A stretch of DNA of 64,000 nucleotides from Buxus sempervirens (GCA_947561395.2 OX387189.1:19530329-19594328), one strand, 5' to 3'; numbered from the stretch's first letter, positions 45,836-57,174 are shown. The notes: generated by a model not told the origin, from the letters alone. A program made the numbers and translations.

Positions 45836-48140
45836 GTAACCTGGTTCTTTTTCTTGTTTGAGTTATTACTTGTTTTCTCTTTAGCTCATAAACAATTATC
45901 AAAAAGGAAACCAACAAAAAAAAAGCTGCAAAAAGGCAATAAGAAAAAGGTTGATTTTACTGATGTGGGCGAACTTGGATACATGTTTGTCTAATTAATT
46001 TTTCGTGTGGTCATAATCCTCATCTTATGTGTGGCTTGTTTTGACAGTTTATTTTTTTTTTTATTACTTTGTTTTCTTTCATGAAATGTAGCATAATGAT
46101 CCCCTACCCCTTCAAACCATTGTACATATGAGAAGAAGAAAAAAAAAAGGAAAAAGAATAAAAGGAAAAAAAAATAAGAAACAAATTAGTGGATTTATGT
46201 TAACGGAAAAAACACAAATTTTTTCAGTCAGGCTTCACCATTTAATTGGGTTCAAGCGTGTTGATCAATGTACCGTGGGCTTTCCAACAGGGCCCGCACA
46301 TGAGGCCCACTTACTTGAAATTAATAAATCAACTAAAAGCCCTTGGGTTAAACCTAAATGGATATGGCTAGAGAAGACCCATAAAGGTTCAAGTGATCTT
46401 CATACAAAATTGGAATAAAATATAAATAAGCTGACCCAACTGTGAATGTTTAAACCACAAGCCCATGGGATTGACTTGGGCCTGAATTCTTGAAAACATG
46501 GAATCCAGGTATGAATCCGAAAACTGGAAACTCTAAAATTTCAATGGGGAGATGGTCAAATCTCAATCCGGGTGAAATTGGTGTGTTTGGATAGTTAGGA
46601 AATCGTTATTGGATGCTTTGAAACTTGCTAGAATCATTGAAATTTGAGAAAATAAGGTTGGATGTTTCAAATTCTCGAAAATTGGAAAATTCGAGTGGGC
46701 GCTCGATACAACGCTCAAGCATCATATCAGGCGCCTTGCCTGTGCTTTTTATTTCAAATTTCAAACCCAAGTGTGGTATTTTGGGTTTAAGCCGAAGGCC
46801 TGATACAATGCCCAAGCGCTAGATTTAGCACTGGTTACAAAGGTTAGACGTGTGAATCCAAGGTCGAGCACTGGAGTGAGCGTTGGTTCCTGGATTTTTT
46901 TTACGAATTTAATGTTTCGGATGCCTAATAGGATACTCGAACGACGAAGCGAGCGTTAAACCTGCTTATATGAAATAGCTGAGCACCCGAGACAAAGCTC
47001 AAGCGCTAGGTCAAGGGACTAGCCCAGAATTGTGTTTTTGTATATTTTTGGATGATTTGTGTAATTTTATTGATATCTATGCTTTCAAACATGTTTAGAC
47101 GATTATGAACTTTTAGATTGGTTATTAACCATTGATACTTATTAAATCAAAATTTAACATGCTTATTGGAATATTTGTCATGGTTGTTGATGAAGACCAT
47201 GTATGAGTTGCATTGAGCATTAGATAGGACTTGTTGTGTTTCATGCATGAGTCCGACATACTTTTGACACTTTATCAGGAACGGGTGAAGTGTGAGGGTC
47301 TACCAACAGTCAGCAAAAGTCCTTGTTCATATGAATGATATCCTTACATGTAGTAGTAAGGACTTTTCTGCAGAGTCCAATACCTAGCGTGTATGTTGGG
47401 AATACCAAGTGATGTAAGACCTTGAAGGGTAAATCTTTGAGAGGCATTAATAAGTTGAGACTATGTTATTGTTTAAAGCCGGACTTTACAAAGATATTGT
47501 GGCATCTTGGGATTAGGGCTCCATTCGGCAAATAGTGGCTCTGCATAGTGCTCCAATCGATTGAAAGCCTGTAGAACTACGATGTACACATTGAATACTT
47601 CAGATTTGCCCCGAGTGGTGCTTGTAACTTGGGATGTGTGTCGGTTCGGAGGTATCTAGACAATTTCACAAACACAAGCAATTATAAAGCAAGGGGGAAG
47701 TTCTTTATAATTTAAAACTCTATGATACTTTGAGGCGAAAATGAATATCTTAAGAGATTATTCACACACTTTCTCACAGTATAAATTCCATACATGATTG
47801 TTTGAACATGATTTGTGGATTTTGGAGTGTTTCTTTCATATAGAGTCCATAGGAATCCATATACTTGACCACATATAGTGATATTAGGAGTCTTTCATGT
47901 ATTGCATTCATTATTGCTTCTATATTTTAATTACTAATTCAGTATGATATATTTGTTTCTTTTATTCATATTTTTATATTTTTAGGGTATGTTTCTACGG
48001 TTTGAGTTCTCCATGGGACTTAATCTGTAGAGGTGATACCTACTAGGCTATTTGCTCATTCCCTACTTTTTTTTACAGGTGTGCATGATGCAGCTTTTAA
48101 GGACTAGGAAAATGCTTAGGATATGGACATTATTCAGCGT

Positions 48141-48148
48141 GCTTAGAC
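48141..48148. repeat. Left target duplication GCTTAGAC
   Basis: Repeated exactly at 51594-51601, immediately outside both inverted ends of the hAT-like element. Confidence 0.9.
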
Positions 48149-51100
48149 CATGGTTCAAAGTATCGTATCGACATGCCATATCGGACAATCCAAAAATGGA
48201 AACATATCGAGGATACGCACAGATACGCACTAAAATGGTGGATACGGTGGATATATAAAACAAAACCTATCTAGATAGAAAGATAAGTTAACAATATGTC
48301 AAATAAACATGTTTCTAGCATTATAGAGCTACACAGAGTATTTATGCATTATGGAAGCAAATAGGCATATGTGAAAATGAATGATAATTATAATAAAAGC
48401 TATAAAAAGGCTAGATAAACCAATAAATAAAGTTAGAAAATTCATTCATGTAATGTAAGCAACACACTAAGTCAATAACACTTAAAACATCAAAATCAAC
48501 AATACATAAGTGTCATAACATAACATTCTCCATAATTCATTGTATACAAATATCTGGTTCCAAAATCCAAACATGCAAAGCTACCCTATTGTCAAACCAT
48601 GTAAATGGTAGCACCCAACATCCCAACCTCTCTTAGGAAAAAAAGTAGTGCCCAAACATCAAATTTAATAAAAATAAAATATTTTTTTCCCATATTTTTA
48701 ATTAATATTCTGCAAAAAAAATTATTAAAAATAATTTTATTGATGAAAAATTGCCAGAATCATAAGGGTGATAGATCAGCCCCATGTGCATCTCATATAA
48801 AAAATTGAAGACAAACAGTTAAGATTTATATAGTTTTTTTTTTTAAAAAGGCATTTTAACAACTTTTTTTTCATATTGCAAAAAATTTTGATTTTTTACT
48901 CAAAAAGGCAATTTCGATCCATGGATTTCACTTCAAATCGATAGATTCATACAAAACATTGTCAAACCATATTTAAATATGAAAAAATAATGATTTAGAT
49001 TGAAAAAAATTGAAAATCTACAATAACTGTCAAAACTATACACATTTTTTATTTTTTTTGCTTGATTCGTTGTCTGAAGTTGTTTTGCAGAAATTCTAGC
49101 ACTAATTAGGTTGAAAATTGATAGAGAATAATAGGGTATCACAGATTTTCGAAAAGGTTTTTCCGTGGGGAGCTATGTTCATTTTTTTTTTTTTTGATAA
49201 GTGATGAAGTTTTATAAAAAGAGATGGAGAAAACAATACAATGGTGCCAACAGAATAGCACCCTCAAAAGAAAGCCTATTGACTATGCATACAAACACCA
49301 ATATCCCCAAAAACTAGTGATTGACTTCTAGCCCCAACCTTTGCTAGACTATCAGCTATTTCATTAGCATCCCTCAATACATGTTTGAATGAGACATTCA
49401 AATCTTGCACTAAGGATCTAGCAACTCTAATCAGCTCCAGATATCTCCACGGACCTGCACCACAGGTATTCATCCATCGAATAATGTTAGCCGCATCCCC
49501 TTCAACATCAAGCTCACTTAAGCCCAAAGTATGAGCATATCGCAAACCTGTAATCAGTGCCATAAGCTCAGCTCTAGTGGAATCCGTCACTCCAATTGGC
49601 CCACGGAATGCCATAAGAATCTCACCCATATGATTCCTGAAAACCCCTCCAACTCCGGCCTGACCTGGATTCCCAAAAGAACTTCCATCAAAGTTTAGCT
49701 TTATACTTCCAAGATTCGGAGGTGTCCAAATAGGAGAAGATGCTATCCGAACCGAAGATGAGAAACATACAGTAACCCAATTCCTCACTACTTCCATCAC
49801 AGAAATACTCTTGAATTCAGCATATCTCATATCCCATAATGCTACCAACAGCCTAATAGCTTCCATCACTTCAATAGGAGAGGAGTGTTTATCATCAAAG
49901 ATTCTATGGTTTCTTTCCTTCCATATGAACCATAAGATCGCATGAAACAGCAGCCTATGCAAAATCTTACCTCTCCTCCTTAGCCCAGGAAAACTCCACT
50001 GATGTAGCAAATCAATCACCTTATTAGGCCACACCCAAGATACACCAATGTCAGAAAGAAAATAGCTCCATATCTTTCTAGCAAACACACAGTGAAGGAA
50101 CAGATGGTCTACAGTCTCCCCCTGCCCCATACATAAGATACATACATTTGGAGAGATAGATAGCCACTTTCTTCTATTTTGGAGATGGTCCGCAGTATTT
50201 ATTTTATAAAGTAAGCTAGTCCATACAAAAGCCTTGATCTTGGGAGGGACCAAAGGTTTCCACAGAGAGGAACTAGGGAAAGAAGAGGGAAATGAACCAA
50301 TAGAGGGTCTACAGATTTTAAAGAAAGAACAACAAGAAAAAGTACCCGCTGCTTCTGGGCACCAAACCCGAATATCAGGATGCTGGGGATCAATAAACAC
50401 ATCCTTAAGGAGATCAAGCAAGGAATATAGTTGTACGAGCTCATGTTCACGAAGCTCCCTTCTAAACGGAAGATTCCAATCAATACCACTAATGGAATTG
50501 CTGATGACATCACACACCAAAGCATCTGGATACAACACAACCCGAAACAAAGGGGGATACAAAGAGGATAGAGGGATGGATCCCCACCACAGATCATGCC
50601 AAAAAAATATAGATGTGCCAGAGCCCACAATAAAGCGGACATGGGAAAGGAAAAAAGAAGAGAGAGGTGCTACATTCTTCCAAAGACTAAGAGTTGAAGG
50701 GTGAGCTCTCCCTCCAACATCCCACCCATTATTTGTGAGACCATATTTAGACCCAATCACTTGACGCCATAGGCTATTCTTTTCATTACTGAAACGCCAA
50801 AGCCACTTAGCAAGTAGTGATGAATTTCAAGCGACAAGGTTTCCTACATCAATTCCTCCATGCTCTTTGCTCCTACACACTTCTTGCCACCTTACAAGAT
50901 GATCCTTCTTGAAACCCCCTCCCTCCCACAAAAAATCCCTTTGCAACTTTTCAATGATGTTCACTATTCTCTTGGGCATCCTAAAAATGGACATATAGTA
51001 AACTGGAAGGTTAGACAGAGCGGATTTAATGAGCGTAATTCTTCCCCCAAAAGATAGATAATTCCTTTTCCAAGTTGAAAGACGTCTTTCCACTCTCTCA

Positions 51101-51593
51101 ATGACTGGCTCCCAAAATGATAGAGACCTAAACACCCCACCCAACGGCAACCCCAAATACGAGATAGGTAAAGAGCCAACCGGACACCCCATCCTACTGG
51201 CTATATACTCTAAACGACCCTCCTCCAAGTTCAGGCCAACCACTAGACTCTTCTGGAGATTAACTGAAAGACCAGAAATCATCTCAAAAGTTTTTAAAAT
51301 GCACCTCAAGGCATCGACTTGGTTATCACCCTCCTCCAAAAACACTATAATATCATCCGCAAACTGGAGGTGAGACACCCGAGTCTCATGAAAACCCTAC
51401 ATTTTCACGTTTTTTGTGCTTTAGTATTAGTATTGACTGTATTGAGCGATACAGTCGATACAATGCTTGATACAGTCGATACTACCTCAATAGAGCCCAT
51501 TTCACAAAATAGGATAGTGTATCGTGCCGATAGGCACGATACATGATATGTATCCAGCGATACGCTCGATACGGCATGATACTTAATACCATG
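48149..51593. mobile_element. Non-autonomous hAT-like element with GATACG-rich ends, carrying an L1
   Basis: Starts CATGGTTCAAAGTATCG and ends (reverse complement) CATGGTATTAAGTATCATG, an imperfect terminal inverted repeat followed by subterminal GATAC/GTATC words on both sides (48160-48260; 51440-51580). The exact 8-bp duplication GCTTAGAC fits hAT. Without the inserted L1 it is about 1.2 kb with no coding capacity. It differs from the CAGTG-type hAT copies A-C. Confidence 0.82.
49182..51400 (-). mobile_element. L1-type LINE, 5'-truncated, best preserved copy
   Basis: The T run at 49182-49195 is its poly-A tail. On minus, the 5' side starts within RT at VSHLQFADDIIVFLEEGD (catalytic FADD), then LSVNLQKS, LPISYLGLPLGG, LSTWKRNYLSFGGRITLIKS and IIEKLQRDFLWEGG. 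The open 494-codon frame at 49276-50760 then has the zf-RVT zinc-binding domain (KINTADHLQNRRK, CILCMGQGETVDHLFLHC) and an RNase H domain (KLNFDGSSFGNPG, STRAELMAL, DVEGDAANIIRW, HVLRDANEIADSLAK). A stop and frame change separate the two frames near 50800. Of the six L1 pieces here it has the longest open frame, hence probably the youngest. No target duplication could be found. Confidence 0.9.
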
Positions 51594-52001
51594 GCTTAGA
51601 CGTCGGCATAGCCTACTTAGAGTAGTAGAGGATAGGGATTTTATTTTATGTCATGAGCTAGTAGAGTAGAGTTTATTTGTACTTCTTTACTATTGAAATT
51701 TTCTATTAGTGGGATGTTTATTTTAAGCGTACTCTGATATTCTTTCATTAATATATAGTGGATTTCAGTTGTCTTTCCTATGCAAGATCTTCGTATTTCA
51801 TTTATTTCTTTTGAATTTTATTGTACAAATGTATTGTACATCAAGCACGTGAGAGTTGGGAATTTGCTTAAGTTTTCACATTGGGGTATGTGGAAACTGC
51901 ATTTACGTCCTAGTATCCCTATTACCCCATTACCCTCTTATTATTAATTAATTAATATTAAAATAGGGATAATATAAGTATAAATTTCGGGGCGTGACAA
52001 T

Positions 52002-52776
52002 TCCAATCTACCAAAAACCATTTCTATGGTTAGAATGTACATTTAAATACTTTATAGCCATCTCTATCACGGAATTTTTGGTCATCCTCTTTCCCTCTTA
52101 GATACTTCAATGGGTACCTCTCACACCTTGTAATGGCCACAACCATGTGTATTTCCTTCATATGTCCAAACCATCCTAATCTATTTCCTTCATCCATTCT
52201 CAAATTTGGGCAAGACCTGAACTCTCAAATATGTTAATTCCTTATCTTTCCCTAGGTTTCCCACACCCAATGTTGTTCAATTTCTTATTGCAATGGAAAT
52301 CACAATGGGACCTCTATTTACAGCTCAAATTCTGACGAGGAATTTATTTTTATCAGAAATAACTAATTATAATACTTAAAGAATTTTCAGTTATTTTGAA
52401 GTGCATCAGAGTGTGGAAAGATGAGTATGCAATTAGATGTTACAATAAAAGAACAACCTCCTGGTTTGTGGAAGGTATAAATCTAAAAGGGTAAGATGTC
52501 TAGCATTAATTTTATGTTTTCCTACGAAAATAATATTTAAATTTAGAGATGGATTTCATGATTTCAGAATACTTGTATGTAGCTTCTTCCTATCAATTTA
52601 TGTGGCAGCCTTACCCCAATCATAATAAACTCAATATACCCAACCATTTCTTTTAGTAAATTGATACGAAGAACCTACAAATGTTATAGATGAAAGTCCT
52701 GATCACAACCTCATGGCAATTCAAGATGTTACAAAGTAAAAAGGCACAAAAACAGATTGAAATAAAAGGAGAGCAC
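52002..52776. other. Intron sequence, nothing recognised
   Basis: AT-rich DNA following the donor of the 52777 exon. No transposon ends or coding signal seen. Confidence 0.5.
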
Positions 52777-53023
52777 CTTAGTGGCACGTTTACGTATATC
52801 TTGAACAAAGAAGTGCCATATGGTTAACTTCACCACATAAAATGAAATGATTGAGGCCCTGTAGAAAGCCAAAAATGGGCCAAAATGGTAGTAAGCTGAA
52901 AGACTTTTAGAACCATAAGTTCCAAGTAAATGCCCAAATTCACTTTCCAGTGACTCCTTTCTCAATTTTGCATACTCAGCTGATGGCCTTTCACCATGGA
53001 CACTGGTAAAACCAGTTGAAAAA
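52777..53023 (-). CDS. ABC1K exon, N-terminal region before the KxGQ motif
   Basis: This 247-nt exon gives one base completing a codon plus 82 codons. The protein starts FSTGFTSVHGERPSAEYAK, continues through an acidic-basic helix (KLRKESLESEFG) and a hydrophobic stretch with FLAFYRASIISFYVVKL, and ends VQDIRKRATK. In ABC1K proteins this region lies just before the kinase core; the hydrophobic helix is typical of the plant plastid branch. The acceptor reads TTTTTCTGCAG just above 53023 and the donor is AAG followed by GTGCTC just below 52777. The open frame continues upstream to 53187, but that part does not resemble the family and follows a clear acceptor, so I treat it as intron. An upstream exon encoding the targeting peptide is required and was not found up to 64000. 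Confidence 0.85.
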
Positions 53024-53424
53024 CTGCAGAAAAACTGACAATAGTAAATACGCAAAACACTAGAAGCATAACAAAAACAGCAACTGCGAAATTCACACCC
53101 ATTTAAAGATACAGAAGCAGAGAACCAGTCATAAGGAAGATTTGACCTACAGATTTTGACAGAAGAAGTATGGTGGAAACCAATCAAATCTTCTTCTAGT
53201 GGTTCTAAACCTTATTTGATCTTCCAAGAGTACATGTTTCAAAAAAGGGGTCCCAGAGTTGGTATCATGTTTTAAAGCTGCAAAAAAACACAAAAAAAAT
53301 AAATAAATAAAACAAAATAAAATAAAATGAAGAAAGCAATTAGGCAATAGCTAAGTGGGAAATATCCACTGCAGAGAACTAATCTCCATAAATGACATAC
53401 CCATACCTATTGAATATGCTTATA
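53024..53424. other. Upstream intron sequence
   Basis: Contains the acceptor of the 52777-53023 exon and an open minus frame continuing to 53187 that does not resemble the family. A-rich run AAATAAATAAATAAAAC at about 53298. Confidence 0.6.
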
Positions 53425-53803
53425 TGAAATGGTTCAGTAAGAATAAGATGAGTGTTGCTGAGATAGATGTGTGGGATGCCCAAAAATGATAAGGAATTAA
53501 CATATCTGAGACTGTCTAACTATTGTAAAAATAGGAGATATAAGAAAATTGATTAAAATGGTTTGAGCATGTAAAGGAATGCCAACTGTGGCAGCTGCGG
53601 GAGGGTAGGAAGAGGTAATAAATGAAGGTGGGAAGAATAACTCAATGAAGCGTATCAAAGGAGAAAACGAAGAACAAAAAGGACATGGATGGAGTCAGTC
53701 ACAAAAGATCTCGATAATTATAAATTAACTAAGGATTGGCTTTTTAATATAATGGGATAAAGAATTAAGATTTGTGCTGCCCAACTATTCAAAATAAGGT
53801 GTT

Positions 53804-53835
<32 letters not shown>

Positions 53836-53836
53836 A
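53425..53836 (+). mobile_element. RTE-type LINE 3' fragment with (TTG)n tail
   Basis: SKNKMSVAEIDVWD (family KMSVAEMRMLRW), WFEHVKECQLW, RRTKRTWMESVTKDL and the terminal GATTTGTGCTGCCCAAC then AAATAAGGTGTTTTG match the RTE 3' end. A pure (TTG)n run of about 33 bp at 53803-53835 is the typical tail. Strongly 5'-truncated; plus strand. Confidence 0.88.
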
Positions 53837-55170
53837 TATAATCATATGATAATTCTATACTTTATCATCAAAAGAACAAATATTGCTTCAATCGTATTAG
53901 AACAAATATTGCTTCAAAAATATTTTATAACCTCATAATAAAACTAATATAAGTTCATTAGGACTTGATTTAGGCTATTGACATGCACCAATGAAACAAA
54001 TGTTGGCAGTTCTTGTGAGAATAGAAAGGAACTGCAAGAAGAAGAAATATTAATAATACTAACAAAGATGATGATCATGACACTAGATGATTTCGATTTG
54101 GATAAGAGACACCTTGATTTTTTTTCTCATTTTTATAGAATTTAACACATTAGTTATTATTAGCTTTTAGCCGTTAAAGTTTTATTCATTGTCAATTTTC
54201 ACTTGTTATGACTTCGTAACATTTTACAAGTTGTGCATTATTCACATGTCAATACTAAGAAATTATGCAGAATATTTCGTGGGAAATTTCATACCTTTGC
54301 AACATTTCCTATGAAAAGATATCAAAGAAACTCCCATAATGAAGGAAATATAAATAAAAGGAAAATTAATTACCCTTCAAAATAGCAATTTTGGAAAACT
54401 TAAAACCATTTACAAGGTTTTGAGTTTTGATTTCAAGGAAAATTTGCACCTACAAACAAAGATCTTTAATGGTCCGTTGGATATATGGAATTAGAATTTT
54501 GTTAAAGAATTCTAATTTTGATTTTTTCCATTCATCCAACTAGAACTTTGAATTAATCTAATGATTTTGGTTGATTATCCCAATAACAAATATGAGAATT
54601 AATATTGAGTAACCTTTAAAGAGTTTCATTGAACACATTACCTATACTTAGACTTGAGTGCATATGAATGTATGTATGCATGCATGTGTCTATATATGCA
54701 TGAATTTATGAAGGTGTTTATATGTGCATGTATATATGTCCGATATCCGATGCATCTATTTATGTATGTATGTAATATGTACCAAGGTTTTCATTATCGC
54801 TGCCAAGGAGCAAGCCACCCCTCTTGCCTAGAGATTTATCATTGGCATGCTGATGATATATTGCCGAAACAAAGGGAAAATTCTAGATGAAAACTTTCTT
54901 CAAATTCTGAATGTTTCCGATATATTGCCAACATGCCGCTATCATATCTCTGCCGTGCAACTCATGTCACTAACAACTAAAGCATTTCCCTTCCATGTCA
55001 CAAAAAGTTGCTCCATGTGGCCAATATATTGTGGCATGAAGGAGAAAGAGGACAAATAATATTTGTCCCGTTTTTACCATATTGTCAAAATTCTGTGAAA
55101 ACCATGGTATGTACACATGGTGTGTATGTCTTCCTGCATATATATATCTTTACTACTACAAAAAGTACGA
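53837..55170. other. AT-rich spacer; ATGT microsatellite at 54660-54775
   Basis: ATGTATGTATGCATGCATG-like repeats create false open frames near 54654-54890. Nothing else recognised. Confidence 0.5.
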
Positions 55171-55179
55171 AGACCTTTA

Positions 55180-55268
55180 AAACCACCTTGGTAACCGCCC
55201 TTTTAAAACCACCATGGTAACCGCCCAATCCGTTGTTGCCTTTCCAAACCACCATGGTAACCGCCTGA
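55180..55268. repeat. Three copies of AAACCACCATGGTAACCGCC
   Basis: Copies start near 55180, 55206 and 55247; the first has CTTGG for CATGG. Each holds the CCATGG palindrome. Purpose unknown. Confidence 0.8.
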
Positions 55269-55609
55269 CATACCTCACCATTAAGGACTGCGAGAGAAAT
55301 TATCAATGATGAGATTCTCTCTTGCATAGTGATGAACTTGCTGCATCTCAAACTGGATAGAGACTCTTTTACAAGTAGACAAACCCATTGCTTCTGTGAA
55401 GACTGCGATTGGGTAAAGACTAAAGTTTATCTGGTTAGTTTCGTTACTTTAATTAGTGTGATGTTTTATTTTATTTTTTTTCTTTTCTATGTAAAATAAA
55501 CTGCCGATTTACCAATTTCTTTTGCCAATTTTAAGTTTATCATGTTTATTTGATCGTCCTAGGTCGTGCGTTCAGTCCCTATCATTCCCCTTTTTTTTCC
55601 GTGGTCTCG

Positions 55610-55860
55610 ATAAATATATTATTTACTCCTACAATTCAAATATCAACGAAAATATAGAAATATAGTTTAATGGGAAACTTAAAAATAAGAAACCACATAA
55701 ACAAACGAATGAATACAATGTCATAATAGATAAATATCTACGAAATTATAGACAAATATATTATCTACTCCTACAATTCAAATATCTACGAAATTATAGA
55801 AATATAGTTTAATAGGAAACTACATAAACAAACAAATGAATACAGTATAATTAGTAGGAA
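55610..55860. repeat. Tandemly duplicated AT-rich segment
   Basis: TACTCCTACAATTCAAATAT followed by CAACGAAAATATAG or CTACGAAATTATAG and ATATAGTTTAAT.GGAAAC occurs near 55625 and again near 55765, about 140 bp apart. Confidence 0.75.
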
Positions 55861-56109
55861 CGAATACATTCTAATTAAGGCTCTTTTACAATTGTAAAAT
55901 ACCATTTTCTGCTTGTTAAGTTTTTCCTAATTAGGGTATTCGGATAATACCTCTTTAAATTGTTTTAGGGATTCGTTAAAATTAAATTCTACATAATTAC
56001 AGTACATTCAAAGATCTTCTTCAATCGGATTCGATTTCTCAATATATACAAATACATTCCAAATACTTACAATATATTTTGATAATTAGAATGTATACTT
56101 TTCTAATTA

Positions 56110-56400
56110 TAATAATTAAGGCTTATCTAATTGCATAGGATTTCCATACATCCACGGCTAGAATTAAATAAAAATGATATTTCCAAACGGTGATTAAATA
56201 TAATTAAGACTTATCTAATTCCGTTGGATTTTCATACATTATAATTAAGACTTATCTAATTCCATAGGATTTTTATATTTTTTTAATAAATTACAAATAT
56301 TAAAATTTACTAAATATTTTACCTTATTTAAATTATTAAACAGTGGGTAAATATAATTAAGACTTATCTAATTCCATAGGAGTTTCATACACTCACGGAT
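56110..56400. repeat. Four copies of an ATAATTAAGACTTATCTAAT unit
   Basis: The unit, often followed by TCCATAGGATTTTCATACA, occurs near 56110 (as AAGGCTT), 56199, 56240 and 56354. Spacing is irregular, so these are dispersed local duplicates. Confidence 0.75.
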
Positions 56401-56693
56401 ACAACAAAAATAAAAGGCAATTTAGTTTCTTATAATAATAGGAACCTAAAAGGAGAATTAATAGAAGCCATAAATGGAATATCCTTATCCTTATCTACTA
56501 AAAACATGTTTCAGTTCCTTCCAATTAATAGATATCATCATAGTAAAAAAAGTTTATATAATTAATTCATTAATTTTCTTAGTCACTGCATTTTGCTTTA
56601 TTTTTTCAAAACTTTCAATAAAATTCATTTGGATATGTATAGATGATTAATTGATTAATTTTGATAATTTTTTCCCACGTGCATATTTACTTA

Positions 56694-56733
<40 letters not shown>
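56694..56733. repeat. (AT)n-(TG)n microsatellite
   Basis: TATATATATATG followed by about 13 TG units. Confidence 0.9.
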
Positions 56734-56872
56734 TTATGTTTGAATGCATGTAACTGTATCATATTTTACTATATATGCCATGGATGCATGTATTCAACAA
56801 TTTATGGGTGCACACATTTAGGAACTAATATCAAATACATTAAATGCCCTTTCAATGCAACTAACTAGCTAA

Positions 56873-56928
56873 TGAAATTATTAGAATTGACAATCAAGAT
56901 ATCCCTCTAAGCAATAAATTCAGATATC
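56873..56928 (+). mobile_element. RTE-type LINE, left piece
   Basis: Encodes RIDNQDIPLSNKFRY, matching the RTE segment that precedes LGSVIQ. The match continues at 61851 after a hAT insertion. The 5' truncation point lies near 56873. Confidence 0.8.
56921..56928. repeat. Left target duplication of hAT copy B (CAGATATC)
   Basis: Paired with TAGATATC at 61851-61858 (7 of 8). Removing one copy and the element restores the RTE codons for FRYLGS. Confidence 0.85.
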
Positions 56929-56961
56929 CAGTGGCGTGCCGCAAAAAAATGGATATTTTTC

Positions 56962-57174
56962 CCCCAGTGATGCGAATCGCTGGGGTAAATCGCCAGGGAT
57001 TTTTCCCTGGCGAAAAATCTCAAAATTTCATTGAAACGCAGCGACATTTTGCTGCGTTTCGACGAATTTTTTCTTTTTTTCGTTTTTTAACTCTCACGTG
57101 TGTGCCAGCACATGCGTGCGAGAGATATAAGTCAAAATGTCACTCGATTTGGGCGAGATTTCGCCCAAATCGAG
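56962..57174. repeat. Array of five hairpins at the hAT left end
   Basis: (1) 56962-56985: CCCCAGTGAT/ATCGCTGGGG, 10 bp with one wobble, 4-nt loop. (2) 56990-57013: TCGCCAGGGA/TCCCTGGCGA, 10 bp perfect, loop TTTT. (3) 57033-57060: GAAACGCAGC/GCTGCGTTTC, 10 bp perfect, 8-nt loop. (4) 57091-57124: CTCTCACG.. against ..CGTGCGAGAG, imperfect with a 2-nt bulge. (5) 57143-57174: CTCGATTTGGGCGA/TCGCCCAAATCGAG, 14 bp perfect, loop GATT. Hairpins 1 and 5 are also present in copy C (29295-29470), with changed loops; the others are decayed there. Confidence 0.93.

Larger units (their letters stand above)
43701..46400. other. Non-coding, LTR-like DNA with inverted repeats
   Basis: An A/G-rich block (44560-44900) recalls the leader zones of the LTRs here and yields false open frames on both strands. 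Hairpins lie at 45610-45638 and 45786-45835. GCTGTGCATGCATG at about 45306 is another self-complementary word. No LTR ends were established. Confidence 0.4.
46401..52001 (+). mobile_element. LTR-like region, split by a hAT element; left end unknown
   Basis: The sequence at 46.5-47.0 kb has self-complementary CGCTCGA and GCTCAAGCG words like the 7.3-kb LTR zone. The right part after the hAT ends ATTTCGGGGCGTGACA at 52001, the LTR end pattern of this window (GGGGNGTNACA). No start with a matching duplication (ATTCC follows the right end) was found, so extent is approximate. Non-coding fossil. Confidence 0.4.
4393..53023 (-). other. ABC1K-family kinase gene locus (internal part; both ends outside or unseen)
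   Basis: The window carries the middle of one host gene. Five exons with matching splice phases encode 218 residues of a plant ABC1K protein, an atypical kinase family related to bacterial UbiB and yeast Coq8. Many plant members work in plastids, often at plastoglobules, in prenylquinone and tocopherol metabolism. Visible family hallmarks are the KxGQ motif (VKLGQ), the Ala-rich loop that replaces the usual glycine loop (AAASIGQVYK) and the ATP-anchoring VAVK motif. Introns are 14,024, 13,981, 131 and 19,840 bp and are filled with transposons. All five exons are open and splice sites are intact, so the gene is probably functional. The plastid transit peptide exon and the catalytic-loop and metal-binding exons are not in the part seen. 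Exact orthology within the ABC1K family cannot be decided here. Confidence 0.88.

Noticed and set aside
49276-50760. 494-codon frame as a host RNase H gene
   Set aside because: It carries zf-RVT followed by RNase H, has a poly-A tail and joins an RT part upstream; it is the end of an L1 ORF2.
49141-51430. Target-site duplication for the L1 at 49182-51400
   Set aside because: Flanks GAGCTATGTTCAT and CCCTACATTTTCACG share only short A/T words; not enough to call.
53024-53187. Upstream extension of the ABC1K exon frame to an ATG at 53187
   Set aside because: The family-like sequence begins exactly at an acceptor (CTGCAG) at 53024; the extension is not ABC1K-like and has no targeting-peptide character.
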